Shown: positions 8,816-17,589, counted from the stretch's first letter. The stretch: DNA of 64,000 bases from an uncultured Cohaesibacter sp. (GCF_963666525.1 NZ_OY762905.1:3203501-3267500), one strand, 5' to 3'. Notes: generated by a model not told the origin, from the sequence alone. Numbers and translations: made by a program.

Positions 8816-9456
8816 TGCCGATCTCGATCAATCAGAGGTCACTTGATGATTTTGCCCCGAGGATGGCCCGTCTGTTGGCTTGCCGACCGCAGGGCATGCT
8901 GGCAATGACAGCCTTGCTGGTCTGTTTTCTTGTCGCCGGTCCCGCGCTGGTCGCGCCAACTCCGGCAATGGCGCAGGGCATGGCCGATGTTGCCTCCGGG
9001 CTGCGCACCAATCCTGATGCGCCCATTGAGATCGAGGCAGACCAGCTCGATATCTTCGACAAGGACAAGATCGCGGTCTTCAAGGGCAGTGTGCGGGCAA
9101 AACAGGGAGAAACCACCCTGCAGACCTCAACATTGACCATTCACTATGCCGGGGGCGGGGCTGGTACGGCGCAATCCATTACCCGGCTGGAAGCGCAAGG
9201 TGGTGTGACCGTCAGCCAGAAGGATCAGAAGGCCACGGGCAGTGCGGCTTCGGTTGATATGGCCAGCGAAATCATTATCCTCAGCGGCAATGTGGTGCTG
9301 ACTCAGGGCAAGAACGTGCTGCGGGGCTCCAAGCTGACGATCAACATGCGTTCCGGTGCTGCGCAATTGGCATCCTCGGGCGCTTCAAACGGCTCCAATG
9401 GCAAGTCGGGGCGTGTTCAGGGGTTGTTTATCCCAAACCGCAAGCCGAAAAACTAG
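8812..9456 (+). CDS. lptA: LPS transport periplasmic protein LptA
   Basis: 214 residues, overlapping lptC by 4 bp. The N-terminus has a cytoplasmic lead of about 28 residues and then a signal core ending in PTPAMAQ, so cleavage is expected near residue 54. The mature part begins with PIEIEADQLDIFDKDKIAVF, the hallmark of LptA/OstA-N proteins, and continues with successive strands (TLQTSTLTIHYAGG, IILSGNVVLTQG) that build the periplasmic LPS bridge to LptDE in the outer membrane. Together with lptC and lptB it forms a conserved cluster; the lptF, lptG and lptD genes are not in this window. Confidence 0.9.
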   Translation: MMPISINQRSLDDFAPRMARLLACRPQGMLAMTALLVCFLVAGPALVAPTPAMAQGMADVASGLRTNPDAPIEIEADQLDIFDKDKIAVFKGSVRAKQGETTLQTSTLTIHYAGGGAGTAQSITRLEAQGGVTVSQKDQKATGSAASVDMASEIIILSGNVVLTQGKNVLRGSKLTINMRSGAAQLASSGASNGSNGKSGRVQGLFIPNRKPKN

Positions 9457-9722
9457 CAGCCAAAGGCAAAGGATCTCGACAATCATGCCAATTGCATTTA
9501 TGAGCAATTGGTGGAAAATCCTCGCCTCATTGGTGTGAAATCCGGAGCATATGGACCGATGTGGTTTCATTTCCGCACGCTGCACCGGACGGCCCTGTGC
9601 GGGCCAGCGCAATGCTCAGATAGCCTCCACTGGCCCGGGAAGGTGGCGGTGCAAACCGAACGGGCTTGGAAAGACAACAATCGCCAGATGGTGGCAATCA
9701 ATAATCAGGTGCACACCCGCAT

Positions 9723-10526
9723 ATGCAGCAACTAGATCATCCCATCTCCGTTCCGGAGACCGACGCCCCGCAAGATCCGTTCGATCCACTCGAACAGGAT
9801 GGCATGGGCTGGATGGTCGTGCATGATATCGGCAAGAGCTACAAGAAGCGGACGGTGGTGACATCCGCCTCACTGGCAGTGAAGCGCGGCGAGGCCGTTG
9901 GACTTCTGGGGCCGAACGGCGCGGGCAAGACCACTGTTTTCTACATGATCACCGGGCTTGTGCGCCCGGACAAGGGCTACATTTCGCTGGATGGCTTTGA
10001 CATCACCAAGATGCCGATGTATCGCCGCGCCCGTCTTGGCATCGGCTATCTGCCGCAGGAAGCCTCGATTTTCCGCGGACTGAATGTTGAACAGAACATC
10101 ATGGCCGTGTTGGAACTGGTCGAGCCGAACCGCAAGAAGCGCAAGGAGCAGCTTGATGAGCTGCTGGAGGAATTCTCCATCACCCATTTGCGCAAGTCCA
10201 TGGCCATTGCCCTGTCTGGCGGTGAGCGGCGGCGCCTTGAAATCGCCCGTGCGCTGGCATCCCGCCCGTCCTTCATGCTGCTTGACGAGCCGTTTGCCGG
10301 TGTCGACCCGATTGCCGTGGGTGACATCCAGCAGCTTGTGCGTCACTTGACTGCGCGTGGCATCGGCGTGCTGATCACCGATCACAATGTGCGGGAAACC
10401 CTCAGCCTGATCGACCGGGCCTATATCATTCACTCCGGCAACGTTCTGACCAACGGAACGCCTGGCGAAATCATTGCCAATCCGGATGTGCGCAGGCTTT
10501 ATCTGGGCGAGAGCTTCTCGATGTAA
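9723..10526 (+). CDS. lptB: LPS export ABC transporter ATP-binding protein LptB
   Basis: 267 residues, about 25-30 longer than E. coli LptB because of an acidic N-terminal extension (DAPQDPFDPLEQD). All ABC motifs are present: Walker A GPNGAGKTT at about 63-71, Q-loop (YLPQEASIF), signature LSGGERRRLE, Walker B FMLLDEP, and H-loop ITDHNV. The GLNVEQNI and DEPFAGVDPIAVGDIQ blocks are specific to LptB. It powers LPS extraction from the inner membrane with LptF/LptG. A 266 bp gap separates it from lptA, unlike the coupled lptC-lptA pair, and rpoN follows about 490 bp downstream. Confidence 0.93.
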   Translation: MQQLDHPISVPETDAPQDPFDPLEQDGMGWMVVHDIGKSYKKRTVVTSASLAVKRGEAVGLLGPNGAGKTTVFYMITGLVRPDKGYISLDGFDITKMPMYRRARLGIGYLPQEASIFRGLNVEQNIMAVLELVEPNRKKRKEQLDELLEEFSITHLRKSMAIALSGGERRRLEIARALASRPSFMLLDEPFAGVDPIAVGDIQQLVRHLTARGIGVLITDHNVRETLSLIDRAYIIHSGNVLTNGTPGEIIANPDVRRLYLGESFSM

Positions 10527-11016
10527 TCGGCCGGTTTGGGCGGAATTTGCCGCAGAAATCCGTGAAAATACGGAAAAAAACGTCAGATTTGGGCGCAAAG
10601 ACCATTTGAGGCTTGCAGTTTCCGAAAAATGCCAAATAATTGGTCAATGCCTGTCGAAAAGACAGAAGAGAAATGACCAGAATCCGGTCACACGGCACAA
10701 TTCTGAGGATAAGCTTTTGATAAATATTCGTTTTATATCAAATGGCAGAATTGATTTGTGCAAGCGGGCGCATTCCTGCTATATCTAACAAGCAAAACTT
10801 GTACCAACTTGGCTTCTTTGGGCTAGGAAAATGGTAACGGGCGCGGAACCCTCTGGGAGAATGCAGCCGGGTTTGGTGGGTGTGGCAAAGTGTTTCAGGG
10901 GTGTGCTGCGGTCTGTTGGCGGAACGCTCGTATCTGAAACCGGAACGTGAACAGGGATGGAACTTGCCGCAGACGCTCTGCAGGCAGGTGTGGCACAGGT
11001 AAGGACAGACGATCAC
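10527..11016 (+). other. Intergenic region between lptB and rpoN
   Basis: About 490 bp with an AT-rich centre. It contains a 7-bp inverted repeat, TTTGATA at 10716-10722 and TATCAAA at 10736-10742, with a 13-base spacer. No intrinsic terminator with a good T-run was found after lptB. The rpoN promoter is expected here but I cannot place it. If rpoN used the earlier ATG at 10957 the region would end there. Confidence 0.4.
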
Positions 11017-12615
11017 ATGGCTTTGACACCCAGACTGGACATGCGCCAGAGCCAATCTCTGGTGATGACGCCGCAACTGATGCAGGCCATCCAGTTGTTG
11101 CAGATGTCCAATCTCGACCTTGTCGCCTATGTTCAGCAGGAGCTGGAGAGCAATCCGCTTCTGGAAGCCGTGACAGAGGACTATGCCGGTGATGCCGCGC
11201 CCGCCGATTCAGACCGCACAGGGCCTGATGCCGAGCCATCATCAGACAGGAACGGCGAGCGGACGGGGGATGCGGACACCGCGTCGCAGGATGACTATGG
11301 AGATGGTGCGTCCGATCCCGATCTTTCCGAGCAGTTTTCCGGTGAGCGCCCCGAACAGATGGATGCGATCTCCAACGATCTTGATGCCCGTCTGGACAAT
11401 GTTTTTCCCGATGACAACGGTCAGACCGAGCAGGCCGGGCCCAGTCTCAACGATCCCTGGATGTCGACGCCGATGCGCGATGGCGGGGCCAATCCCGACT
11501 ATGATCTGGAAGCGGTTCTGGCCGGTGAGATTTCCCTGTCCGATCATCTCGAACAGCAGCTGATGACGGCGATCCTGGATGAACGCAAGCGGATCATCGG
11601 CCAATTCCTGATCAACGAACTGGATGAATTCGGCTATTTGCAGACCGATCTGGCCATGGTTGCCAACCGTTTGGGGGTGGAGGAAGACGAGGTGGCTGGT
11701 GTGCTTGACATCCTGCAGGGGTTCGAGCCATCGGGCGTGTTTGCGCGCACCCTGTCGGAATGTCTGGCGCTGCAGCTCAAGGACCTCAACAGATACGATC
11801 CTGCCATTGCCGTGTTGCTCGACAATCTGGAGCTTCTCGCCAAACGCGATTTCATCCAACTGCGCAAACTCTGCGCTGTTGATGAAGACGACCTTGCCGA
11901 CATGATCAACGAGATCCGGGCGCTCAATCCGCGACCGGGCAGTGCCTTCGGCCATCTGACCGTGCAGCCTGTGGTGCCGGATGTGTTCGTCCGGCAAGCA
12001 TCCGATGGCGGCTGGCGTCTGGAGCTTAACAGCGAAACCCTGCCGCGGGTTCTCGTCAATCGCAGCTATTATGCCCAGATCAATGAAACGGCAGCCGGCA
12101 AGAAGGAAAAGGAGTTTCTGGTCGATTGCCTGCAGAGTGCCAACTGGCTGGTCAAAAGCCTTGATCAGCGGGCCCAGACCATCCTCAAGGTGGCGACTGA
12201 AATCGTCAAACAGCAGGATGCCTTCTTTGCCTATGGCGTCACGCATCTCAAGCCGCTCAATCTGCGCACCATCGCCGATGCCATCCAGATGCACGAAAGC
12301 ACCGTGAGCCGGGTGACGTCCAACAAATACATCGCCACGAACCGTGGCACCTTCGAGATGAAATACTTCTTCACCTCAGCGATTTCGGCGACGAGCGGTG
12401 GCGACAGTCATTCCGCCGAGGCCGTCAAGCACCGTATCCGGCAGGCGATCGATGGGGAAACTGCGAGCGATGTTCTGTCCGATGACGCGCTGGTCAAGTT
12501 GCTGCGGGATTCGGGCATCGACATTGCCCGCCGCACTGTTGCCAAATATCGCGAAGCCATGCATATCCCTTCGTCTGTCCAGCGCAGACGGGAAAAGAAG
12601 GCCGCCCGCGGCTAG
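11017..12615 (+). CDS. rpoN: RNA polymerase sigma-54 factor RpoN
   Basis: 532 residues from ATG 11017, which is preceded by AGGTAAGGA at a good distance and gives the typical start MALTPRLDMRQSQSLVMTPQ; an alternative ATG at 10957 adds 20 residues. Region I is the Gln/Leu-rich activator-responsive helix (QAIQLLQMSN). An acidic linker (about 60-150) is followed by the core-binding domain, the helix-turn-helix (LRTIADAIQMHESTVSRVT), and the RpoN box ARRTVAKYRE at about 504-513, which reads the -24 element. It directs transcription of nitrogen and other enhancer-dependent genes. The neighbours hpf and ptsN form the classic rpoN-linked set. Confidence 0.95.
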   Translation: MALTPRLDMRQSQSLVMTPQLMQAIQLLQMSNLDLVAYVQQELESNPLLEAVTEDYAGDAAPADSDRTGPDAEPSSDRNGERTGDADTASQDDYGDGASDPDLSEQFSGERPEQMDAISNDLDARLDNVFPDDNGQTEQAGPSLNDPWMSTPMRDGGANPDYDLEAVLAGEISLSDHLEQQLMTAILDERKRIIGQFLINELDEFGYLQTDLAMVANRLGVEEDEVAGVLDILQGFEPSGVFARTLSECLALQLKDLNRYDPAIAVLLDNLELLAKRDFIQLRKLCAVDEDDLADMINEIRALNPRPGSAFGHLTVQPVVPDVFVRQASDGGWRLELNSETLPRVLVNRSYYAQINETAAGKKEKEFLVDCLQSANWLVKSLDQRAQTILKVATEIVKQQDAFFAYGVTHLKPLNLRTIADAIQMHESTVSRVTSNKYIATNRGTFEMKYFFTSAISATSGGDSHSAEAVKHRIRQAIDGETASDVLSDDALVKLLRDSGIDIARRTVAKYREAMHIPSSVQRRREKKAARG

Positions 12616-13240
12616 TCGAAGCGTTTGATTGAAGGCCTGATCCGGCACGGCGAAGGAAGATGTCTTGGCCGGACACCCGAAAATAGGCGGGTATAACCTA
12701 AGCCTGGTTGCGCCATCGGTTGTTGCCATCATTCCACCACAACTGTGCGGACATCCCCGTGCCGGCTGTTCTGGACAAGCTGGCGCGCATAGATGGGTCT
12801 TGATCGGATACAGCTTTGAATTGAAATATTATTTCAAATTTATTTTTCCTTACGAAATATAATTAAATATTTGTGCCGGTGAATGTTGCATCGTTCCATC
12901 GCGCATTGGACGGTGGATAAATACGTAAAGATGCGTGTTTCCAGTCCATTCCTGTCAAGTCTGCTGGTCAAAGCCCATTAATTTTGGCACACTGATAGTA
13001 TGCATAAGAGACCGTCCCATAACATTGACATTTGCAACCGAAACGCCTATTTGTGCGCGGCCCGTTCAGACGTCGATGCGGTCCGTGGGATGACTCCATG
13101 CGTATGGCCGACCGGGCTTTCGATGTGTTGATGACACTCGCAGATCGCGGCCACATCTTCAGGCCACATTTGCGAACGTCATTAAAAGAGAAAGACTTAA
13201 AGTCGGTCATTCTATAGGCCCATAATTGATAGGGGGTTCC
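12616..13240 (+). other. AT-rich intergenic region between rpoN and hpf
   Basis: 625 bp without a credible gene. Short frames at 12665-12862, 12968-13210 (-) and 13032-13217 lack ribosome sites and coding character. The core at about 12815-12870 is strikingly AT-rich and holds a 17-bp perfect palindrome (12821-12837). The hpf promoter should lie in the last 200 bp. I looked for a sigma-54 GG-N10-GC element and found only a poor partial match near 12987 (TGGCAC without a correctly spaced GC). Confidence 0.5.
12821..12837. promoter_or_regulatory. 17-bp perfect palindrome, possible operator
   Basis: TTGAAATATTATTTCAA: two 8-base arms around a single central T, in the AT-rich gap between rpoN and hpf. 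A perfect odd-length dyad of this kind is typical of a dimeric regulator site. The regulator is unknown, and it lies about 400 bp from the hpf start, so it may serve a promoter well upstream of hpf. Confidence 0.4.
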
Positions 13241-13819
13241 ATGACGCTTCGAGTATCAGGCAAACAAGTTGATGTTGGCGATTCACTTCGCGCCTATGCA
13301 GAGGATCGTGTTGCTGAAGCAGTCGAAAAGTATTTCGATGGCGGCTTCGGTGGCCAGATGACTTTGGAAAAGGAAGGCATCGGCTTCAAGAGTGACCTTG
13401 TGATTCATCTCGATACCGGGATGGTGATGCAGGCAAGCGGCTCTGATGTTGACGCTCAGAAGAGCTTTGACAATGCTGTTGAGCATATCGACAAGCGCTT
13501 GCGTCGCTATAAAAGACGCCTGAAAAGCCATCGCAATGATTTCCACGAGAGCCCTGAAGGCATCGAGATTGCGTATGGTGTGCTGCAGAACCCTGCGGCT
13601 CAGGAAGAAGTGCCCGAAGACTTCACGCCAGTCGTTATCGCCGAAAGCACCAGCAAACCCCTCCGTACCATGACGGTTGGTGACGCTGTGGTTGCTCTCG
13701 ATCTGACTGACGAACCTGTCGTGGTCTTCCGCAATGCCGGCGATGATGCTGTCAACGTTGTTTACAAACGCAAGGACGGCCACATCGGCTGGGTAAGCCC
13801 TTCCCTGGTCGACAAGTAA
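13241..13819 (+). CDS. hpf: Ribosome hibernation promoting factor, long form
   Basis: 192 residues from ATG 13241 behind AGGGGG; the upstream in-frame TTG at 13226 is less likely. The N-terminal ~110 residues are the S30AE/HPF domain (MTLRVSGKQVDVGDSLRAYAEDRV; basic helix HIDKRLRRYKRRLKSH), which binds the 30S decoding centre. A linker leads to the C-terminal dimerisation domain (MTVGDAVVALDLTDEPVVVF, then HIGWVSPS), the mark of long HPF that joins ribosomes into 100S dimers. It is commonly placed between rpoN and ptsN and is often stress- or stationary-phase-induced. Confidence 0.93.
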   Translation: MTLRVSGKQVDVGDSLRAYAEDRVAEAVEKYFDGGFGGQMTLEKEGIGFKSDLVIHLDTGMVMQASGSDVDAQKSFDNAVEHIDKRLRRYKRRLKSHRNDFHESPEGIEIAYGVLQNPAAQEEVPEDFTPVVIAESTSKPLRTMTVGDAVVALDLTDEPVVVFRNAGDDAVNVVYKRKDGHIGWVSPSLVDK

Positions 13820-13843
13820 GCACGTAGGAACGCCACAAAAGAC

Positions 13844-13864
13844 TGATGGTTCGTGAAACCATCA
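13844..13864 (+). repeat. Small hairpin after hpf
   Basis: TGATGGTT and AACCATCA form an 8-bp perfect stem around CGTGA, starting 25 bp after the hpf stop. No T-run follows, so it is more likely a 3'-end stabiliser or processing element than a terminator. Confidence 0.5.
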
Positions 13865-13877
13865 ATTCATAACGAGG

Positions 13878-13921
13878 GCGCGCCCCAGCAATTGGATCTC
13901 CAGTTGATCGGGGTGCGCTTT
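13878..13921 (+). terminator. Long hairpin, probable hpf terminator
   Basis: Outer arms GCGCGCCCC and GGGGTGCGC (one G-T wobble) enclose inner arms CAATTGG and CCAGTTG around ATCT, giving a long GC-rich stem followed at once by TTTAA. The T-run is short, so termination may be partial. Confidence 0.55.
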
Positions 13922-13957
13922 AACCAACCAGGCACACGGCCGTTGGTGTTCGCTCAA

Positions 13958-13999
13958 GATCAAATGGCCTTCAGGTCCGACCACCTGAAGGCTTTGATC
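13958..13999 (+). terminator. Strong hairpin before ptsN
   Basis: GCCTTCAGGT and ACCTGAAGGC form a 10-bp perfect stem with a 6-base loop; after a 2-base bulge, GATCAAA and TTTGATC extend it by 7 bp. It lies about 70 bp before the ptsN start. Only ATTT follows, so it may be a terminator, a processing site or a leader structure that controls ptsN. Confidence 0.5.
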
Positions 14000-14068
14000 A
14001 TTTCAAGAAACCGGGGTATCCTGCTTTGACCGGACCTTAAAGCAAGATACTCGATACATGAGAGTTTC

Positions 14069-14533
14069 ATGGAACTGAACGATCTACTCGCTCCTGAAGC
14101 GATCGTCCCGCTGCTCAAGGCGAGCAGCAAAAAGCAGGTAATTCAGGAGTTGTCGGAGCGCGCGGCCAAACTGACCGGGCTACCACAGCGTCAGATTTTC
14201 GAAAAACTGTTGCAGCGTGAACGGCTGGGCTCTACCGGCGTCGGGCAGGGCGTTGCGATTCCGCACGGCAAGCTGGAAGAGCTGGAGAAGATCTATGGCA
14301 TCTTCGCGCTCCTGGACAAGCCTGTGAATTTCGATGCCATGGACGACAAGCCTGTCGATATTGTCTTTCTGCTGCTGGCTCCTGAAGGCGCTGGCGCTGA
14401 TCATCTCAAGGCACTGGCCCGCATTGCCCGCGTTCTGCGCAATGAGGACACCTTGAAAAAGCTGCGCTCTGCGACGGATGGTGATGCCATTCGTGCAGTT
14501 CTCTGCCATCTGCCGGAATCCGACGCAGCCTGA
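14069..14533 (+). CDS. ptsN: PTS IIA-like nitrogen-regulatory protein (EIIA-Ntr)
   Basis: 154 residues, full family length. The phosphorylated histidine is His66 in VAIPHGKLEEL; further family motifs are GSTGVGQG before it and the LLLAPEGAGADHLKALARIARVLR block after it. EIIA-Ntr accepts phosphate from NPr and controls potassium and nitrogen responses, and in Hyphomicrobiales also poly-hydroxybutyrate and ABC transport, by binding partner proteins. Its link to rpoN and hpf is conserved. PtsP and PtsO are not in the window. Confidence 0.94.
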   Translation: MELNDLLAPEAIVPLLKASSKKQVIQELSERAAKLTGLPQRQIFEKLLQRERLGSTGVGQGVAIPHGKLEELEKIYGIFALLDKPVNFDAMDDKPVDIVFLLLAPEGAGADHLKALARIARVLRNEDTLKKLRSATDGDAIRAVLCHLPESDAA

Positions 14534-14710
14534 CCTCATGGCCTGATCCGCAAAAATCTGCCCGATCCCTCATTTTTGCCGCATTCTGTAATCTGCCTGT
14601 CAAGTTCGACACGCAATAAGGCTGTTTCGCTGCCCTACGACAGACAGAGCCCCCTCGCAAAGGGTTCTGCAGGGGAGTGGCCTGACGGCGGTTGGCATTG
14701 AGAAAAAGAG

Positions 14711-16069
14711 ATGATGGAAGCAGACATCCGAGCAGATGGGCCAAAGGGAACCCCTTCACAGCCGACACTCGGCGAGGCTTCGGCCGTCTGGTGGCGCATT
14801 GGTGTGCTGTCTTTTGGCGGACCGGCGGCCCAGATTGCCCTGATGCACCGGATGATCGTCGATGAAAAGGGCTGGCTTTCAGAGCGGCAGTTCCTCAATG
14901 CCCTTTCCTTCTGCATGATGCTGCCCGGCCCCGAGGCGATGCAGCTGGCCACCTATGCCGGATGGCGCCTGCATGGGGTGGTGGGCGGGCTCGTCGCAGG
15001 CCTGGCCTTTGTGTTGCCCGGCGCGCTGGTCGTGTTGCTGCTCTCCGGAGCCTATGCCCTGCTCGGTGAGGCACCGCTTGCCGCCTCGCTGTTCATGGGC
15101 ATCAAAGCTGCTGTGCTGGTCATCGTGCTGGAAGCGCTGTTCCGGGTCAGCAGAAGGGCGCTCGATGGTTTGGCCCACTGGCTGATTGCCGCGCTTGCCT
15201 TTATCGCGATCTTCTTTTTCTCGGCCCCGTTCCCGCTGATCATCCTCTGCGCGGGCCTTTATGGTGCCTGGCATGGATTCCGTCTTGGCAGGCAAGGCGA
15301 AGATGCTGGCGGAGTGGTGCGTGGCGATCTGGTTGCGTCAGGGCAGCAATCGGACCTGTTGGTGCCGCTCGGTCAGACGGTCAGGACCATAGCAATCTGG
15401 CTTTGCATCTGGCTGGTGCCGTTGATGCTGGTTCTGCAACTCTCCCCCATGGCGGTCTTTGGCACAATCGGACTTTTTTTCTCCAAGCTGGCAACGGTTA
15501 CCTTTGGTGGTGCCTACGCTGTGCTTGCCTATATGGCACAGGATGCGGTGTCTTTGCATGGCTGGTTAAATGCCCGAGAAATGCTCGATGGATTGGGGCT
15601 GGCCGAAACGACGCCGGGGCCGCTCATTCTGGTGACCGAGTTTGTCGGATTTCTGGCTGCTGCGCGTGCTGATGGAGGTGTCAGTTTGTGGCTCGGGTTG
15701 GCCGGAGCGGGCGTGACCCTGTGGGCGACCTTTGCACCCTGCTTCCTCTGGGTCTTTGCCGGAGCGCCCTATATAGAATGGATCGGTGAACGGCCCTTTC
15801 TGCGCGAAGCCCTGCGGGCGATCACCGCTGCCGTGGTCGGCGTCATTCTCAATCTGTCAGTCTGGTTCGCGCTCCATGTACTGTTTGCAGAAGTGAGCAA
15901 ACAGCAGTGGGGACCGATGGCGCTGACCCTACCGCACTGGGCAAGCTTCGAGCCGGTTCTCTTTGGTCTCACGATGATTGCCGGCTATTGCCTTCATGTG
16001 CGCAAGCTGTCTGTCCTGACAAGTCTTTTGCTGTGTGCGGGCCTCGGCGTGCTCTGGGGGCTGATATGA
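14711..16069 (+). CDS. chrA: Chromate transporter ChrA, two-domain form
   Basis: 452 residues with about ten to twelve hydrophobic helices. Two homologous CHR halves are visible: the first with FGGPAAQIALMHRMIVDEKGW and LPGPEAMQLATYAGWRLHG, the second with FGGAYAVLAYMAQDAV and TPGPLILVTEFVGFLAA. This is the long-chain CHR family, inner-membrane proteins that expel chromate, probably by proton or anion exchange. The start ATGATG at 14711 follows AAAAAGAG. It stands alone between ptsN and convergent genes; no chrB regulator is next to it, so its inducer is unknown. Confidence 0.9.
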   Translation: MMEADIRADGPKGTPSQPTLGEASAVWWRIGVLSFGGPAAQIALMHRMIVDEKGWLSERQFLNALSFCMMLPGPEAMQLATYAGWRLHGVVGGLVAGLAFVLPGALVVLLLSGAYALLGEAPLAASLFMGIKAAVLVIVLEALFRVSRRALDGLAHWLIAALAFIAIFFFSAPFPLIILCAGLYGAWHGFRLGRQGEDAGGVVRGDLVASGQQSDLLVPLGQTVRTIAIWLCIWLVPLMLVLQLSPMAVFGTIGLFFSKLATVTFGGAYAVLAYMAQDAVSLHGWLNAREMLDGLGLAETTPGPLILVTEFVGFLAAARADGGVSLWLGLAGAGVTLWATFAPCFLWVFAGAPYIEWIGERPFLREALRAITAAVVGVILNLSVWFALHVLFAEVSKQQWGPMALTLPHWASFEPVLFGLTMIAGYCLHVRKLSVLTSLLLCAGLGVLWGLI

Positions 16070-16106
16070 GGGACTGTCGGGCCGCTGTGCAATGCCTGCG
16101 AGCATG

Positions 16107-16127
16107 AAAAAGCCCCGAAGACGGGGC
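16107..16127 (-). terminator. Intrinsic terminator for the hsp20-DUF1150 transcript
   Basis: GCCCCG (16112-16117) and CGGGGC (16122-16127) pair around AAGA; on the minus strand the stem is followed by five T residues. It lies about 90 bp after the DUF1150 stop and may also end the converging chrA transcript. Confidence 0.75.
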
Positions 16128-16218
16128 CAATAAAAAGGCATCGGTCTGAAACAGGCTCAGACCGAGCCACTCTCTTGCTCTGACTGGAGACCTCGAGGAT
16201 CCCCGGATGGCGTGCCGC

Positions 16219-16494
16219 CTAATGGACGCTCACGGTTTCGATGTCGTGGCGCATGGCGCTGAGCTTGACGGCGGATTCAGAGCCGGCCAAGGCAATCGGC
16301 TGTCCCTGGACATCCAGCAACGCCCACAATTCCTGATGCTGCGGAAGATCCGGCGCTTCGGGGAACATATCCATGACTTCTTCCATGCTCACCTGACGCA
16401 CATAGGCCATACGACGTTCCAGCATGATGGATTCCAGACCATCTTCCATCTCGTCGTCATACATTTCTTCTTCATTCATGGCATCTGCTTTCAT
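16219..16494 (-). CDS. DUF1150 family protein
   Basis: 91 residues, acidic and Met/Glu-rich at the N-terminus (MNEEEMYDDEMEDG), then conserved segments MAYVRQVSMEEV and LWALLDVQGQPIALAGSESA typical of DUF1150. An internal ATG at 16479 (MNEEEMY) could be the true start. The family is confined largely to alphaproteobacteria and has no assigned function. It lies 68 bp behind the hsp20 gene on the same strand and shares its terminator, so a heat-shock-linked role is suggested by context only. Confidence 0.8.
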   Translation of the reverse strand: MKADAMNEEEMYDDEMEDGLESIMLERRMAYVRQVSMEEVMDMFPEAPDLPQHQELWALLDVQGQPIALAGSESAVKLSAMRHDIETVSVH

Positions 16495-16562
16495 GTTTGG
16501 CTGTCAGATCGCCCGAAATCGGGAGGATAGGGCAGGCTGACTAACCCGGGTGGAACACACGC

Positions 16563-17015
16563 TTACTCTTTTACGTCGATGGCTATTTTTCGGACGACTT
16601 TCTCGGGTTCCGGCCGAGCCAGATCAATGGACAGCAGCCCATCTTTCAGTTCGGCACCAAGAATTTCAATGCCCTCAGCCAGCACGAACGAGCGCTGGAA
16701 CTGGCGAGCGGCGATACCACGATGAAGATACTGGCGGCTCTGATCATCCACCTGTCGACCGCGAATGACAAGCTGGCTTTCTTCCAGTGTCACATCAAGC
16801 TGATCGCGGGTGAAACCGGCCACGGCGAGGGTTATGCGCAGCACATCCCCGTTGCCCCCGTTTCCTTCGAGCAGTTTGCTCTCGGTGGGGTCCAGTCTCT
16901 CGATGTTATAGGGAGGGTAGCCCTCGTTGGCGCCTTTGGCGACGCGGTCAAGCACACGCTCGACTTCGTCGAAGCCAAGCAGAAAAGGGCTGGAAAAGGC
17001 AGACATTCGAGACAT
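16563..17015 (-). CDS. Small heat shock protein, Hsp20/IbpA family
   Basis: 150 residues from ATG 17015, preceded on the minus strand by GAAGAAGGA. The alpha-crystallin domain spans about 35-140 (YNIERLDPTESKLL, LRITLAVAGFTRDQLDVTLE, LVIRGRQVD, YLHRGIAARQFQRSFVLAEGIE). The segment LKDGLLSIDLARPEPE holds the A-x-x-x-G-x-L-like signature in variant form, and the short C-terminal tail bears RKIAIDV, an I-x-I/V anchor for oligomer assembly. It is an ATP-independent holdase in the cytosol. The frame stays open upstream to 17273 but those codons have no ribosome site or domain. Confidence 0.9.
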   Translation of the reverse strand: MSRMSAFSSPFLLGFDEVERVLDRVAKGANEGYPPYNIERLDPTESKLLEGNGGNGDVLRITLAVAGFTRDQLDVTLEESQLVIRGRQVDDQSRQYLHRGIAARQFQRSFVLAEGIEILGAELKDGLLSIDLARPEPEKVVRKIAIDVKE

Positions 17016-17589
17016 AGGCGGTCCTTCTTCGTAAGCGACACGCAAAAGGGACTTCGAACCTTGCAGGCTCTGGTTCCCCCAAAATGCAGAGCCGACGCGA
17101 TGGCCTCGGTGCCGAGCAGCTCCACGGTGAATTCTCCCGGGCCAGTCGGCAGCGATTGGTTGCACCAGACCCCGGAACACGGCAGGCTTTTCGCCACACC
17201 TCATGTCAAACCTCAATCCAAGCATTCGACATGCAAATAATATGGGGTTATTCGGGGCAGGCTTCAAGATCAAACATCAATCAGACCTAGGCGGGCGGCC
17301 ATGGCAAGGAGCAACAGGTGGCAAGAGGGAGTGACGTCTCGGCTGTTGCCAAAGAAAAGGATTGAAAAGTCAGCGCCTTGTGGTGATGACAAAGAACGGG
17401 ATAGCCAGCGCAAGGTCCGATAGAAATGACGTAAAACCGCGTCAGGCAGCAAGTCTGAGGTCGAAAAGTGAGCTGGCTGGGACTGCGTCGGGCAAGAAAA
17501 TTGGCCGAAATGCGGTCGCAGGCCAATAAAAAAGCCGTCCTGATTGCTCAGGACGGCTTTTGAAACTGCAACAGGGGTGCTGCGCCCTG
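17016..17589 (-). other. Intergenic region between gcrA and hsp20
   Basis: 574 bp. Next to gcrA it holds the gcrA terminator (17527-17561). The rest should carry the hsp20 promoter. I found neither a CIRCE element nor a ROSE-like stem with certainty, and no RNA gene or credible reading frame. Confidence 0.5.
17527..17561 (-). terminator. Intrinsic terminator of gcrA
   Basis: AAAGCCGTCCTGA and TCAGGACGGCTTT form a 13-bp perfect stem around TTGC, with A/T runs on both sides, so it can act in either direction. It sits about 30 bp after the gcrA stop on the minus strand. Confidence 0.9.

Noticed and set aside
12980-13005. Sigma-54 promoter near TGGCAC upstream of hpf
   Set aside because: The -12 GC does not fall at the required spacing.
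13032-13217. Small + frame of 61 codons before hpf
   Set aside because: No ribosome site, Arg-rich translation and no family resemblance.
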